Part shown: piece by piece, positions 48,125 to 57,669 of the stretch
How positions within the stretch are numbered: position 1 is the stretch's first letter
Layout of the letters: each line of letters starts with the position of its first letter
Origin: an uncultured Draconibacterium sp.
GTDB lineage: Bacteria; Bacteroidota; Bacteroidia; Bacteroidales; Prolixibacteraceae
Direction: 5' to 3'
Assembly (NCBI RefSeq): GCF_913060805.1
Contig: NZ_CAJXTC010000022.1
Span: forward strand, 1-64,000
DNA length: 64,000 nucleotides
Notes under the pieces: generated by a model
Seen by the model: the letters and a program-made list of their open reading frames with translations, nothing else
Databases searched by the model: none
Told to the model about the DNA's origin: nothing
Program-made: the position numbers and the translations under genes

Positions 48125-48156
48125 AAAGGTTCCGTTCGTATCAACAAACGGAACCT
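48125..48156 (-). terminator. intrinsic terminator of the 1157-aa protein gene
   Basis: AAGGTTCCGTT (48125-48135) pairs perfectly with AACGGAACCTT (48146-48156) around a 10-nt loop. On the minus strand a T-run follows. It lies about 29 bp after the stop codon. Confidence 0.9.
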
Positions 48157-48184
48157 TCTATATTTTGTACAGAGAATCTATCTC

Positions 48185-51100
48185 CTACTTACACAGCGGA
48201 TCAACCCCAATTGTGCCAACCAACTCTTTTAGATATTGTTTCGATTCAACGTTTTTCAAACGTTCTTTTGCCAGTGCCAAACGGCCATTGATATCCATTT
48301 CGGCAACCAACGCAGCATTGTTTTCGTTGTCAATAAAATCCTCCAGATAACCAATCTGCTCCACAAGGAAAGCAATATCCTTTTCTTGCTTCAGTTTCAG
48401 GCGGGCTTTATACCAGTCGCTTTTTAGCACCTCTTCCCTGTCGAAAAGTTTACGCAGCTCCGGATCGCTGATATCCTTGCCTTCGTAATGGCCGTAAGCC
48501 ATAACATGCAGCAGCACTTTCAGCGGCGGAATGGCAGATTCAACACTTCCATCCTCGAAAAATGGTTGAGCAGCGCGCTGCATGGCTTCTGTAATATTAT
48601 TTATACCATCAACATAATCATCCATGTTTTGCAGTTCCGGCTTCAGCATGCGCTCGTTAAACACTGCCAGCGGCTCATCAAATAAGCGGTTCATACAACG
48701 GAACGCAAAGTTTTTGGTTATTCGGTAGCCCAAACGGCTGGCCAGTACTTTTTGTCCTTTGTATTCAAAGTCCTCCAGTTTTTCCAAACAGCCATTTTCA
48801 ATCAGCTTCTTCGGATCGCGATCTTCAGGAACCAAACGTGCCCAAATTTCAGGAATAAGAATACTGATATCGTGGTCGAAACGGTTTTCCGACCCAATGT
48901 ATCCGGCAGCCGAACTAAATCCCTGGTATTCTGTCAGAATGTACGACAGCAAGGCATTATTCAAATCGGTAGTTGGCACCAACATGTTAAAAGGCCCTTT
49001 GGTAAGCGCACCTTCCAGTCCGGCACCGGTTGTTGATGGAGACTTTCCGGTGATACTTGCCACAAAATCCATGAACAACTCAGGTAACTCCTGATAGTGA
49101 ATTGGATTGTAAACCGCTAATGGGCGAATTCCGGCTTCTTTGTCGGCAGGATTGTTTCTTCGTCCGGGCAGGACGGCATTTACAGGCCAAACCACTGGAT
49201 CTTTGTCTTTTATCTTGCGGAACAAACGCACACCAATTTCTCCGAGGTATGAGTCTTGTGTTTCGTCCTTAAATATATTGCACTGCAGGTAACGCGGGTT
49301 CTTTGTTGGCTCACCGTCAACAATACGTGGATGCGACGGTGTAACAAAGTAATTATCGCTATCGCCTTCAGCCACTTCCTTAATAAAGTTTTTTACCGGC
49401 TTGGTATATTTCTCAAAGCTAATGGCGTCTTCAATCAGTTCAACTGCATTCTCGCGCGTTAACGGCTCGTAATTCGTCAGGAATGTGTTATTGTCCACAA
49501 TTTCCTTTTCAGCTTCTTTATCGTAGCCTCTGATTACGGCTTCATCAGGGCGTTGGAACAGGTAACTTTCGCAGTTAGCAACCAGTTTTACACTCGGATT
49601 ATCGTACTCCCTATTCAGATCCTTCAGGCGATTTGACGGAACTGTAATCGTAGCCGAAATATCATCCTCTGTTTGGATTTTCATCGACGGAACAAAATCC
49701 GAACGTAGTTTATGCAAATACCAACGTCCTTCTTCGTTAAATCCAATACGCACATAACTTGCAGCAATCGGGTTGTGTTTGTAGCGCAACACATTTCCGG
49801 GGCGGCCATTTACAATTTCAACATTGAATAACTCGCGCCATTTCAATCCTTTTTCTTCGTTGCCACGGTAGTGACGTTTTACGAAAAAGGCCAGTGTGCG
49901 AACATTGTCTGGCAGGTCTTTCAGGAATTTATTATACTCGTCGCTGTATTGATCCGACGGTGTTAACAATTTTACAGCCGAACCTAAAGTACGTTCTTTA
50001 CTCAGGAATGAACGTGACGGATCAGCATCGGGACGCACTTCTTTCCATCGGTCAGAATAATCTTTATTAATGATTTCATCCACCATATTCTCCACCAACT
50101 CCAGGTTTTCGATGTAGAAAGACCCGAATTTAATGGCGTTTTGCATCGATTTTGAGATCTCTGATTTTCCACCACCGGAAACGGTACTTGGTTTATGGCA
50201 GAACATTCCTTCCGGAGCCGTGTCGATAATACGCCACATAGCTTGTGTTGGGTGTTTTACCAACTGAAATTTATGTCCGGTAGGATGAACGTATACTTTG
50301 TTTGGCGAAAGTTTCAGGCTGTAATCTTTGTTTTTGTATTTCCAGCTAACCGAACTTTTCTCCACATCAATATCAGCGTTTTCAGGAATGTAAACTACCT
50401 CCGGAAATTTCTTATCGATTGCGTAATTTCCTTCCTGCACCTCAATGCGGTTGCCCAGCAACTTTTTCACTTCATCGAAAGAGTACGGCTGGTCGAACTT
50501 TTTAGTAAAATTGGTTCCAAAAACGCTGTCGCTCATGTTTCCACGTGGGAAAGCAATGGCGCCACCGGCATGTTCTTCTTCAACCAAACCAAAAAGGTTA
50601 GCCGAATAGCTGATTTGAGTTTTTATCTCTTTTTTGGAATAACCGTAATAATTATCGGCAATAATGGTAACCACTACCCCGCGTTCATCGCGACAGGTAA
50701 GTTTAAAAGCAGAACCATCATTGTAAAGCTCATTTTCGTCTTTCCAACACATGCCGTCGCGTTTCTGTCGCTCCGATGCATCATCGTAATGTGGCAAGCC
50801 AACATCTTTCTTTTTGAGTTGAGTTAAGTGTGGTGCCAGAATAATACATCCGGTGTGGCCGGTCCAGTGCTCCACATCCAATGCGGCATCGTTAACAGCC
50901 AGGTTCGGATCGCCGGCATTACCAAAAATGGTTTCCACAAAGTCGAGGTTACTAACCAGACTTCCCGGTGCAAAAAAGCGTACTTCCATACTCTTTTGAC
51001 TAACAATACCGGGCACTTCAGGACAAACCACAGGGCGCAGCAACAGCGATACCATTACTTTTGCTTTTTCATCCTGTGCCGATGTAAATGGCAATGTCAT

Positions 51101-51658
51101 TAATTCATCGGTTGGTTTTAAGGCTGCGCTCAACAGATGCGCGAAAGTAATTTTCGGCACTTCTTTTTTGTCGGCAGGTACCGGAAGTCCGCCACGTACA
51201 ATATGGAAAGTTCCTTTTGTTGTTCGCTTATCTTTGGCCGGATTGTTCAGAATACCCTGCTTTAAGCGGTAAGAACTTAACAAATCGCTTTTAAACTCGT
51301 TGCCATTTGGTGGCAAACTCAGCTCACGCGCCATTTTTTTCTGGTTCAAAACCAACGTATTATTTGGCAAACGATAAGGCTTTTTGAATTCCAGCTCTTT
51401 TAAATAGTCATCGATAAAATGCTGAATTCGCGCATCGGCTGGAGACATGTGCTCGCTAAGCAAGCGCGATTTCTCCTGGAAGCTTTTTACCAGACCTTCG
51501 GTTAGTTCCTGAAATTTTGAATTGGCGTATTTTGTGCCCGAATCCGAATCGTCATTAAACGTAGGCTGACCTAAGGAAGCCAACTGCAGGTTAATGTATT
51601 GAATCATATCGCGGCGATCTCGTCTCGTCTGTTTTGAGGGAGTGGATTTTTTACTCAT
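48185..51658 (-). CDS. large protein, candidate pyrophosphate-dependent PEP carboxykinase
   Basis: A 1157-residue soluble protein without signal peptide or TM segment. It is not of a common Bacteroidota family, and the size matches the PPi-type PEP carboxykinases of about 1100-1150 residues known from Entamoeba and Propionibacterium. The glycine-rich stretch TVSGGGKSEISKSMQNA (about 491-507) would be the nucleotide/PPi loop. Other conserved-looking blocks are EEHAGGAIAFPRGNMSDSVF and TGKSPSTTGAGLEGALTKGP. Such an enzyme interconverts oxaloacetate + PPi and PEP + CO2 + phosphate. The assignment rests on memory of the family and is moderate; otherwise it is a conserved hypothetical. It is transcribed alone. 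Confidence 0.6.
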   Translation of the reverse strand: MSKKSTPSKQTRRDRRDMIQYINLQLASLGQPTFNDDSDSGTKYANSKFQELTEGLVKSFQEKSRLLSEHMSPADARIQHFIDDYLKELEFKKPYRLPNNTLVLNQKKMARELSLPPNGNEFKSDLLSSYRLKQGILNNPAKDKRTTKGTFHIVRGGLPVPADKKEVPKITFAHLLSAALKPTDELMTLPFTSAQDEKAKVMVSLLLRPVVCPEVPGIVSQKSMEVRFFAPGSLVSNLDFVETIFGNAGDPNLAVNDAALDVEHWTGHTGCIILAPHLTQLKKKDVGLPHYDDASERQKRDGMCWKDENELYNDGSAFKLTCRDERGVVVTIIADNYYGYSKKEIKTQISYSANLFGLVEEEHAGGAIAFPRGNMSDSVFGTNFTKKFDQPYSFDEVKKLLGNRIEVQEGNYAIDKKFPEVVYIPENADIDVEKSSVSWKYKNKDYSLKLSPNKVYVHPTGHKFQLVKHPTQAMWRIIDTAPEGMFCHKPSTVSGGGKSEISKSMQNAIKFGSFYIENLELVENMVDEIINKDYSDRWKEVRPDADPSRSFLSKERTLGSAVKLLTPSDQYSDEYNKFLKDLPDNVRTLAFFVKRHYRGNEEKGLKWRELFNVEIVNGRPGNVLRYKHNPIAASYVRIGFNEEGRWYLHKLRSDFVPSMKIQTEDDISATITVPSNRLKDLNREYDNPSVKLVANCESYLFQRPDEAVIRGYDKEAEKEIVDNNTFLTNYEPLTRENAVELIEDAISFEKYTKPVKNFIKEVAEGDSDNYFVTPSHPRIVDGEPTKNPRYLQCNIFKDETQDSYLGEIGVRLFRKIKDKDPVVWPVNAVLPGRRNNPADKEAGIRPLAVYNPIHYQELPELFMDFVASITGKSPSTTGAGLEGALTKGPFNMLVPTTDLNNALLSYILTEYQGFSSAAGYIGSENRFDHDISILIPEIWARLVPEDRDPKKLIENGCLEKLEDFEYKGQKVLASRLGYRITKNFAFRCMNRLFDEPLAVFNERMLKPELQNMDDYVDGINNITEAMQRAAQPFFEDGSVESAIPPLKVLLHVMAYGHYEGKDISDPELRKLFDREEVLKSDWYKARLKLKQEKDIAFLVEQIGYLEDFIDNENNAALVAEMDINGRLALAKERLKNVESKQYLKELVGTIGVDPLCK

Positions 51659-52029
51659 AATAATTATATTTCTAGTCCATAAACAAAAATACAGAATTGA
51701 AGTTTTACCAATCTCATGAAATTTCTTAATTAACCATAAAACAGCAATTCTTTATTGTTTTGTTAACCCTAAGGGGACTTATGGTATCAAAATGTAAATG
51801 ATTTAGTCTTTCATCCGATATACGTGACTTTCTCGTCAATGTTACCCATATGATAAGTATCATAAGCGCTTATTAATTGTAAAATAATTTCAGGAATATC
51901 TTTGGGCTTTTATTGTATTAAATTAAATAGGTAAAGCCGAATCATTCATAAACATATGATCATCTGAACTATAATTGATTGTTACTAACAACCTGATTCT
52001 GTTATGCCGAAACCAAAAAATTATTACAA
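51659..52029. other. divergent intergenic region with overlapping palindromes
   Basis: No gene. It lies between the divergent 1157-aa protein and the FadL-like porin. ATGATAAGTATCAT (51850-51863) and the perfect palindrome ATAAGCGCTTAT (51862-51873) overlap by 2 bp, 157-180 bp before the porin ATG. An imperfect inverted repeat TTAAC...GTTAA spans 51730-51766. These may be operators for either gene. Confidence 0.45.
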
Positions 52030-53292
52030 ATGAAACACTTAAAACTAAAGGCTTTGCTGGTCTTAATGGCTGGTCTTTTTATTTCTTCACAAACATTCGC
52101 AACCGATGGTTATTTTAGCGTTGGCTATGGTACAGTAAACAAAGGTTTAGCGGGTGCCGGAATTGCATTTTACCAGGGATCGTTGATAAACGGAAACCCT
52201 GCTGGAAATGTGTTCCTTGGAACAAAATATCAACTGGGAGTTAACTTTTTTAATCCGAACAGAAAGTACACTGTAACAGGAAATCCATCAGGTATGGAAG
52301 GTACATTTGGTTTAATGCCGGGTACAATTGAAAGCGACAGCAAAATGTTTTTGATGCCATCGGCAGGTGCAAACTGGATGGTTAGCGACAACTCAAGTAT
52401 TTCTGCTGCCCTATTCGGAAACGGCGGAATGAACACTGATTATCCTACTGCAACATTCTACGATCCGATGTCGGAAACTACAGGTGTTAATCTTGCCCAG
52501 ATGTACGGTAACATTACCTACTCACAGAAATTGGGTGAAAAACACAGTGTTGGTGTAACAGGTGTGTTGGCTTACCAATATTTCGAAGCAAAAGGTTTAA
52601 CTGCTTTTGGCGCGTTCTCTTCTGATCCAACAGCAATTTCAGGAAACGGAACCGACAGTGGTTTTGGATACGGTTTTAAAATTGGTTACCTGGGACAATT
52701 AACAGATAACTTTTCAATTGGTGTTACATACCAGTCGAAAGTTTGGATGAGTGAATTTGATGATTACGCAGGATTGTTTGCCGAGCAGGGTGATTTTGAT
52801 ATCCCATCAAGCTGGACAGCTGGTATTGCCTGGGAAGTTGCCAGCGATTTCACAGTAATGGCCGATGTAAAACAAATAATGTACAACGATGTAAAATCAA
52901 TTGGCAACCCAATGCTACCTAACCTGATGACTTCGCCTCTTGGAACTGACGAAGGTGCCGGTTTCGGTTGGGATAATATTATGGTTTACAAACTTGGTTT
53001 TAACTATGCAGGTGTTGACACTTGGGAATTCCGTGCCGGACTTTCAATTGGCGACAACCCAATTCCTTCATCAGAAGTAATGTTTAACATTCTTGCTCCT
53101 GGTGTAATCGAAAACCAAATTGCGCTAGGTTTCTCAAAAGAAGTTGGAAATTCCGGAAATCAATTCCACGTTGCATTTAATTATGCAATGAACAGTAGCG
53201 TAGAAGGTGTAAATCCAATGGATCCTCCATCAGGACAAACCATTGAAATTGAAATGAATCAGTTCGAACTGGAACTGGGATTCTCGTTCTAA
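52030..53292 (+). CDS. OmpP1/FadL-family outer-membrane transport protein
   Basis: A 420-residue beta-barrel with signal peptide ending QTFA and the N-terminus ATDGYFSVGYGTVNKGLAGA GI-type that starts the FadL hatch domain. Alternating strands follow, such as DNFSIGVTYQSKVWMSEFDD and WEFRAGLSIGDNPIPSSEVM. The protein ends in an outer-membrane C-terminal strand, MNQFELELGFSF. FadL relatives move long-chain fatty acids or other hydrophobic compounds across the outer membrane; the actual substrate is unknown. A terminator follows, so it is monocistronic. Confidence 0.85.
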   Translation: MKHLKLKALLVLMAGLFISSQTFATDGYFSVGYGTVNKGLAGAGIAFYQGSLINGNPAGNVFLGTKYQLGVNFFNPNRKYTVTGNPSGMEGTFGLMPGTIESDSKMFLMPSAGANWMVSDNSSISAALFGNGGMNTDYPTATFYDPMSETTGVNLAQMYGNITYSQKLGEKHSVGVTGVLAYQYFEAKGLTAFGAFSSDPTAISGNGTDSGFGYGFKIGYLGQLTDNFSIGVTYQSKVWMSEFDDYAGLFAEQGDFDIPSSWTAGIAWEVASDFTVMADVKQIMYNDVKSIGNPMLPNLMTSPLGTDEGAGFGWDNIMVYKLGFNYAGVDTWEFRAGLSIGDNPIPSSEVMFNILAPGVIENQIALGFSKEVGNSGNQFHVAFNYAMNSSVEGVNPMDPPSGQTIEIEMNQFELELGFSF

Positions 53293-53339
53293 AATACAAT
53301 TTAGCATACTCCAAAAAATAAGAAATAGTATAATTTCTG

Positions 53340-53364
53340 ACCCGGGCTTTCGTCCGGGTTTTTT
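53340..53364 (+). terminator. intrinsic terminator of the FadL-like gene
   Basis: ACCCGG (53340-53345) pairs with CCGGGT (53354-53359) around an 8-nt loop and is followed by six T. It lies 48 bp after the stop codon. Confidence 0.9.
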
Positions 53365-53444
53365 ATTGGTTTTTATTTTGAACTCTTCCTCGATTTAACT
53401 GTAATTATTATTTTAACCGCTTATATTAATTTGAAAGAATAAAA

Positions 53445-54212
53445 ATGAAACTTATATCGTGGAATGTAAACGGAATACGTGCCGTTGCCAAAAAGAACTT
53501 TTTTGAAGATTTTAAACAGTTGGATGCCGACATCCTTTGCTTGCAGGAAACCAAAGCGCAAGATGACCAGGTTACTGAAACACTGGCTCCAATAAACAGT
53601 TATCACATTTATTCCAATTCGGCCGAAAAGAAAGGTTACTCGGGAACAGCCATCCTTTCAAAAACAGAACCGGTAAGCGTTTCGCGCGATATGGGAATTG
53701 AGGTCCATGATACTGAAGGCCGTGTTTTGTGCCTCGAATACGAAAAGTTTTATTTGGTAAATGTTTATGTACCGAACTCGGGAAGCGAATTAAAACGCCT
53801 TGATTACCGTCAGGAATGGGATCGCGCATTTTTCAACTACCTGAAAGAAATGGAAAAAACGAAGCCGGTTGTGGTGTGTGGCGATTTTAATGTAGCCCAC
53901 CGCCCTATCGATTTGGCACGACCAAAGCCAAACTACAATAAATCGGCCGGATTTATGCAGGAAGAGATTGACGGAATGGACCGCTTTACACAAGGTGGAT
54001 TGGTTGATACTTTCCGCCATTTTTACCCCGATGCCACCGATAAATACTCCTGGTGGAGCTACCGGGCCGGAGCGCGCGGCAAGAACGTAGGCTGGAGAAT
54101 CGATTATTTTCTTGTTTCTGAAAGTTTTATTCCACAGGTAGAAAAAGCCTATATTTTAAACGAAGTTATGGGTTCCGACCATTGCCCGGTGGGAATTGAT
54201 ATAGCTAATTAA
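53445..54212 (+). CDS. xth: exodeoxyribonuclease III / AP endonuclease
   Basis: A 255-residue Xth/ExoA enzyme that nicks abasic sites and degrades 3' ends in base-excision repair. The endonuclease/exonuclease/phosphatase fold is read from KLISWNVNGIRAVAKK (metal-binding Asn), ILCLQETKAQ (metal Glu), VVVCGDFNVAHRPIDLARP (catalytic Asp and Asn), SWWSYRAGARGKNVGWRIDY and the final SDHCPVGIDI (His). All key residues are present and the length is standard. It lies between the FadL-like gene and hrpB, with terminators on both sides, so it is its own unit. Confidence 0.96.
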   Translation: MKLISWNVNGIRAVAKKNFFEDFKQLDADILCLQETKAQDDQVTETLAPINSYHIYSNSAEKKGYSGTAILSKTEPVSVSRDMGIEVHDTEGRVLCLEYEKFYLVNVYVPNSGSELKRLDYRQEWDRAFFNYLKEMEKTKPVVVCGDFNVAHRPIDLARPKPNYNKSAGFMQEEIDGMDRFTQGGLVDTFRHFYPDATDKYSWWSYRAGARGKNVGWRIDYFLVSESFIPQVEKAYILNEVMGSDHCPVGIDIAN

Positions 54213-54234
54213 TTAGTAATACATAAAATATTTT

Positions 54235-54267
54235 CAGCGGGTGAATTAAGTTTTTCCCGCTGTTTTT
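54235..54267 (+). terminator. intrinsic terminator of xth
   Basis: CAGCGGG (54235-54241) pairs with CCCGCTG (54256-54262) around a 14-nt loop, followed by five T. It lies 20 bp before the HrpB start. Confidence 0.85.
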
Positions 54268-54286
54268 ATATAAAATCGATCTACTT

Positions 54287-56794
54287 TTGCATTTTAAACA
54301 GAATATATTGAGTTTCGATCCACATACAACCAATTTACCCATCGTTGACGTAATCAACGAGGTAAAACATCACCTGCAAAAGGAAAATACATTAATCGTA
54401 CATGCGCCTCCGGGAGCCGGTAAAAGTACCGTAATCCCACTTGTTCTTCTTGAAGAAAATTGGTTGAATGGGCAAAAGATTATCATGCTGGAGCCGCGTC
54501 GTCTTGCAGCTAAAAGTATTGCCACTCGTCTGGCAGAACTTTTGGGGGAACCGGTTGGAAAACGTGTTGGGTATCGCATTCGTTTTGACAATTGTGTAAG
54601 TGAATCTACACAACTTGAAGTGGTTACCGAAGGAATCCTGACCCGCATGCTACAAAGCGACAATGCGTTGGAAGGCATCGGAATGGTAATTTTTGATGAG
54701 TTTCACGAACGCAGTCTTTTTGCCGATGTGGCTTTGGCTTTGTCGCGCGAAGCACAGCAGATTTTGCGTCCTGATTTGCGAATCATGATTATGTCGGCCA
54801 CGCTGAATATGCCCCAACTTACGCAGCTCCTTAATGCTCCGTCGGTGGTTAGCGAAGGTCGTCAGTATCCCGTTGAAATTCATTACGAAGGAGACAACGA
54901 TCTCAAGCTTCTTCCGGAATTAACAAGCCGTGTAATTACAAAAGCGGTTCAAAATCATGATGGCGACATTTTGGTGTTTTTGCCTGGTGAAGCAGAAATC
55001 AAAAATACAGAGGCCATTATTCGAAGCAAACACAAAGGAATTGCCATTCATCCGCTTTACGGCCAGCTGTCGCCACAAAAACAGTTTGCTGCTATTATGC
55101 CCGGCCGCGAAGGACAGCGTAAAATTATACTTGCTACATCCATTGCCGAAACCAGCTTAACGATTGAAGGCGTTAAAGTTGTGGTTGACTGCGGTTTTAG
55201 CCGGACACTTAAATTTAATCCAAACACAGGCTTGTCGCGCCTCGAAACAGTTGAAATAACTTTAGATTCAGCCGATCAAAGAGCCGGACGTGCTGGTCGA
55301 CTTGGCCCCGGCGCCTGTTACCGCATGTGGACAAAAGCCACACATCATCGTTTAATTAAACACCGCACTCCCGAAATTGAAGAAGCTGATCTCGCGTCAC
55401 TGGCTCTGGAAATGGCCAAATGGGGTGTCGACGATATCAATAAACTGACCTGGCTAACTCCACCACCAAAAGGACATGTTTTGCAAGCCAACGAACTGCT
55501 GGAGCAACTGGATGCCATTGACGATGGAAAAATTACTGAACACGGAAAAGCGATTCATCGTCTCCCTTGTCATCCGCGATTGGCGCACATGTTGCTGTTG
55601 GCGCAAAACGAGGATGTTACAGCACTGGCATGCGATATTGCAGCTATTTTGGAAGAACGCGATCCCTTAAACCGCGATGCCGGAATCGATATTAATTTAC
55701 GCATTGAAGCTTTGCGCCGTTATCGTACCGGAACATTAAAAAACAAGCGATTAAAACATATTGCAAAGATTTCGGGGCAATACCAGAAAATGCTCAATAT
55801 TGATGAAGACAATTCATCTGTTGATCCATTTGAAACCGGTTTATTGCTGGCCTATGCTTACCCGGAACGTATTGCTCATGCTACTCCGGGCAACAATGCC
55901 CAATTTAAACTGGCAAACGGGAATATCGCGGCTGCCGGGCACGAAGACGACCTTGCACATGAAGATTGGCTGTCGATCGCAAGTGTAAATGCCCGGGATG
56001 GTGTTGGCCGAATATTTTTGGCATCGCCACTAAATCCTCGCGACCTTGCACCGATGGTTAAAAATGTTGAATCCATCAGTTGGGATACAAAAAGAGGTGG
56101 TTTTTCTGCTTTTTCAGAGTTAAGAATTGGCAGCATTATTCTTCAACAAAAACCATTACAGGAGTATAACATCGACCAGAAAATTAAGGCAATTTCAGAT
56201 GCCATAAAAAAGGAAGGTGCCTGGCTGCTTGATTTTAATGCGGAAGTTGAACAATGGCAAAACCGGATAATCAGTTTGAGACAATGGGATGCAACTAATG
56301 ACTGGCCTGATGTGAGTACCAGCCACTTGTTGGCAACTAACCATGAATGGCTTTCACCTTATCTTTCCGATGTAAAAAAGCCCGAAGACCTGAAGAAAAT
56401 CAAACTAAAAGAAGTACTTCAACACTACTTGAATTACGACCTTCAACAATTATTGGATAAGCTGGCACCTGAGCGTTTGCAAGTGCCCAGCGACTCGAAC
56501 ATTAAACTTAAATATGGTTCAGGCGGCGAAGCACCGATTTTGGCTGTGCGTTTGCAGGAAGTATTTGGGATGCTCGACACGCCAACCGTTAATAATGGAA
56601 GTGTAAAAGTTTTACTGCACCTTTTATCGCCGGGATTTAAGCCCGTGCAAGTAACCGATGATTTGAACAGCTTTTGGGCCACTACCTATTTCGAGGTAAA
56701 AAAGGAATTAAAAGCACGCTATCCGAAACATCACTGGCCTGACAATCCGTTGGAGGCTGAGCCATTGAGAGGAGTTAAACGGAAAAAGAATTAG
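54287..56794 (+). CDS. hrpB: ATP-dependent helicase HrpB (DEAH type)
   Basis: An 835-residue DEAH-box RNA helicase of the HrpB family. Walker A is APPGAGKST (about 40-48) and motif II is IFDEFHERS. Further motifs are MIMSATLN (III), ATSIAETSLTIEGVKVVVDCG (V-like) and DQRAGRAGRLGPG (VI). The HA2 and HrpB C-terminal domains follow, with SIASVNARDGVGRIFLASPL. Only TTG starts exist. The track start at 54287 gives MHFKQNILSFDP; the TTG at 54308 gives MSFDPHTTNLPI, which fits relatives better and is my preferred alternative. HrpB's physiological RNA is not well defined. It converges on the DHFR-like gene. Confidence 0.94.
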   Translation: MHFKQNILSFDPHTTNLPIVDVINEVKHHLQKENTLIVHAPPGAGKSTVIPLVLLEENWLNGQKIIMLEPRRLAAKSIATRLAELLGEPVGKRVGYRIRFDNCVSESTQLEVVTEGILTRMLQSDNALEGIGMVIFDEFHERSLFADVALALSREAQQILRPDLRIMIMSATLNMPQLTQLLNAPSVVSEGRQYPVEIHYEGDNDLKLLPELTSRVITKAVQNHDGDILVFLPGEAEIKNTEAIIRSKHKGIAIHPLYGQLSPQKQFAAIMPGREGQRKIILATSIAETSLTIEGVKVVVDCGFSRTLKFNPNTGLSRLETVEITLDSADQRAGRAGRLGPGACYRMWTKATHHRLIKHRTPEIEEADLASLALEMAKWGVDDINKLTWLTPPPKGHVLQANELLEQLDAIDDGKITEHGKAIHRLPCHPRLAHMLLLAQNEDVTALACDIAAILEERDPLNRDAGIDINLRIEALRRYRTGTLKNKRLKHIAKISGQYQKMLNIDEDNSSVDPFETGLLLAYAYPERIAHATPGNNAQFKLANGNIAAAGHEDDLAHEDWLSIASVNARDGVGRIFLASPLNPRDLAPMVKNVESISWDTKRGGFSAFSELRIGSIILQQKPLQEYNIDQKIKAISDAIKKEGAWLLDFNAEVEQWQNRIISLRQWDATNDWPDVSTSHLLATNHEWLSPYLSDVKKPEDLKKIKLKEVLQHYLNYDLQQLLDKLAPERLQVPSDSNIKLKYGSGGEAPILAVRLQEVFGMLDTPTVNNGSVKVLLHLLSPGFKPVQVTDDLNSFWATTYFEVKKELKARYPKHHWPDNPLEAEPLRGVKRKKN

Positions 56795-56810
56795 CCGAAA
56801 CGAATATTGC

Positions 56811-57350
56811 TTATCGTTTGCGTCTGTATTTAACCTGTGTGATGGCATTTAGAAATACTTCTGATGAAATCAATTCGAATTCGAATACTTGAGAAAGATC
56901 TCCAAACAATGGAATACCTCCTCCCAAAATAACAGGGATTGTGGAAATTATTAGCTCGTCGATTCTGTCTTCTTTTAGATATCGCTGAATTGTAGTTCCT
57001 CCGTCAACGTATATATTGGCAAATCCTTTTTCGTTTAATTCTTGAGTAATTTCTGACGGAGTTCCATTTACAATGTCCACCTTGCCAATCAAATTATCAG
57101 GAACTGATTTCAAGGTTGAACTAACCACAAATACAGGCACCTGGTAAGGCCACGGAATGTTGAAGCCCAGCACCGTTTCGAAAGTCCCCCGCCCCATAAC
57201 AATAGCATCAATCTTATCAATAAAAGTATTGTATCCAAGATCTTTATGCTCCGGATTGGGCACACTGTTCAAAAATTCGAGTCCACCATTTTTGTCAGCA
57301 ATAAAACCGTCTAAACTTGTGGCTATAAATACGTGATTTTTTGTTTTCAT
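56811..57350 (-). CDS. dihydrofolate reductase-like protein (RibD C-terminal domain family)
   Basis: A 179-residue NADPH-dependent reductase-fold protein of the RibD_C/YyaP type, not a true FolA. The N-terminus TKNHVFIATSLDGFIADKNG, the NADPH-binding VMGRGTFETVLGFNIPWPYQ and VFVVSSTLKS, then IYVDGGTTIQRYLKEDRIDE and STIPVILGGGIPLFG are typical. The ATG at 57350 gives this N-terminus; the open frame upstream to 57434 runs into a palindromic repeat and is rejected. Its substrate is unknown. Confidence 0.88.
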   Translation of the reverse strand: MKTKNHVFIATSLDGFIADKNGGLEFLNSVPNPEHKDLGYNTFIDKIDAIVMGRGTFETVLGFNIPWPYQVPVFVVSSTLKSVPDNLIGKVDIVNGTPSEITQELNEKGFANIYVDGGTTIQRYLKEDRIDELIISTIPVILGGGIPLFGDLSQVFEFELISSEVFLNAITQVKYRRKR

Positions 57351-57409
57351 ATTCCTTTCAAAATAAATGTTGTGGGAAATAATAAATATGAATACTATAA
57401 TGTTTCTTT

Positions 57410-57492
57410 CGTCATGCTGAACTTGTTTTAGCATCTATCACTAGATTGATTAAATCAATTAAAAATGATCCTGAAACAAGTTCAGGATGACG
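57410..57492. repeat. inverted pair of TGAACTTGTTTCAG-type palindromes
   Basis: Two 26-bp arms, 57410-57435 and 57467-57492, are inverted copies differing at three positions. Each arm is itself a hairpin, ATGCTgAACTTGTTttAGCAT on the left and ATCCTgAA...TTCAGGAT on the right. Two of the differences are compensatory and keep the pairing. This resembles a dispersed interspersed palindrome of many bacteria and lies 60 bp upstream of the DHFR-like gene. Confidence 0.85.
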
Positions 57493-57561
57493 TTCTACTA
57501 TTTATGTAAGAAATCTACAAAACTCAATACTACCATCAATTATGGAAAAATACAAAAGAAA

Positions 57562-57588
57562 AGAGGCTGCTCCTCTGAGCTAGCCTCT
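57562..57588 (-). terminator. intrinsic terminator of the 1573-aa protein gene
   Basis: AGAGGCT (57562-57568) pairs perfectly with AGCCTCT (57582-57588), and GCTC/GAGC pair inside. On the minus strand CTCTTTTCTTTTG follows, giving a T-tract. It lies about 82 bp after the stop at 57670. Confidence 0.8.
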
Positions 57589-57669
57589 CATCTTACTTTT
57601 AGTAGAACCTCCCGAAATCAATTACTGTTTTTCAGTAAAGTTGTAATTTATTGATTCTGAAAAAGTATT

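Noticed and set aside
54392..54613. Minus-strand ORF inside hrpB
   Set aside because: It lies wholly inside the firmly identified helicase gene and has no recognisable domain.
57351..57434. N-terminal extension of the DHFR-like protein
   Set aside because: It would be encoded by the left arm of a palindromic repeat; the family N-terminus starts at 57350.
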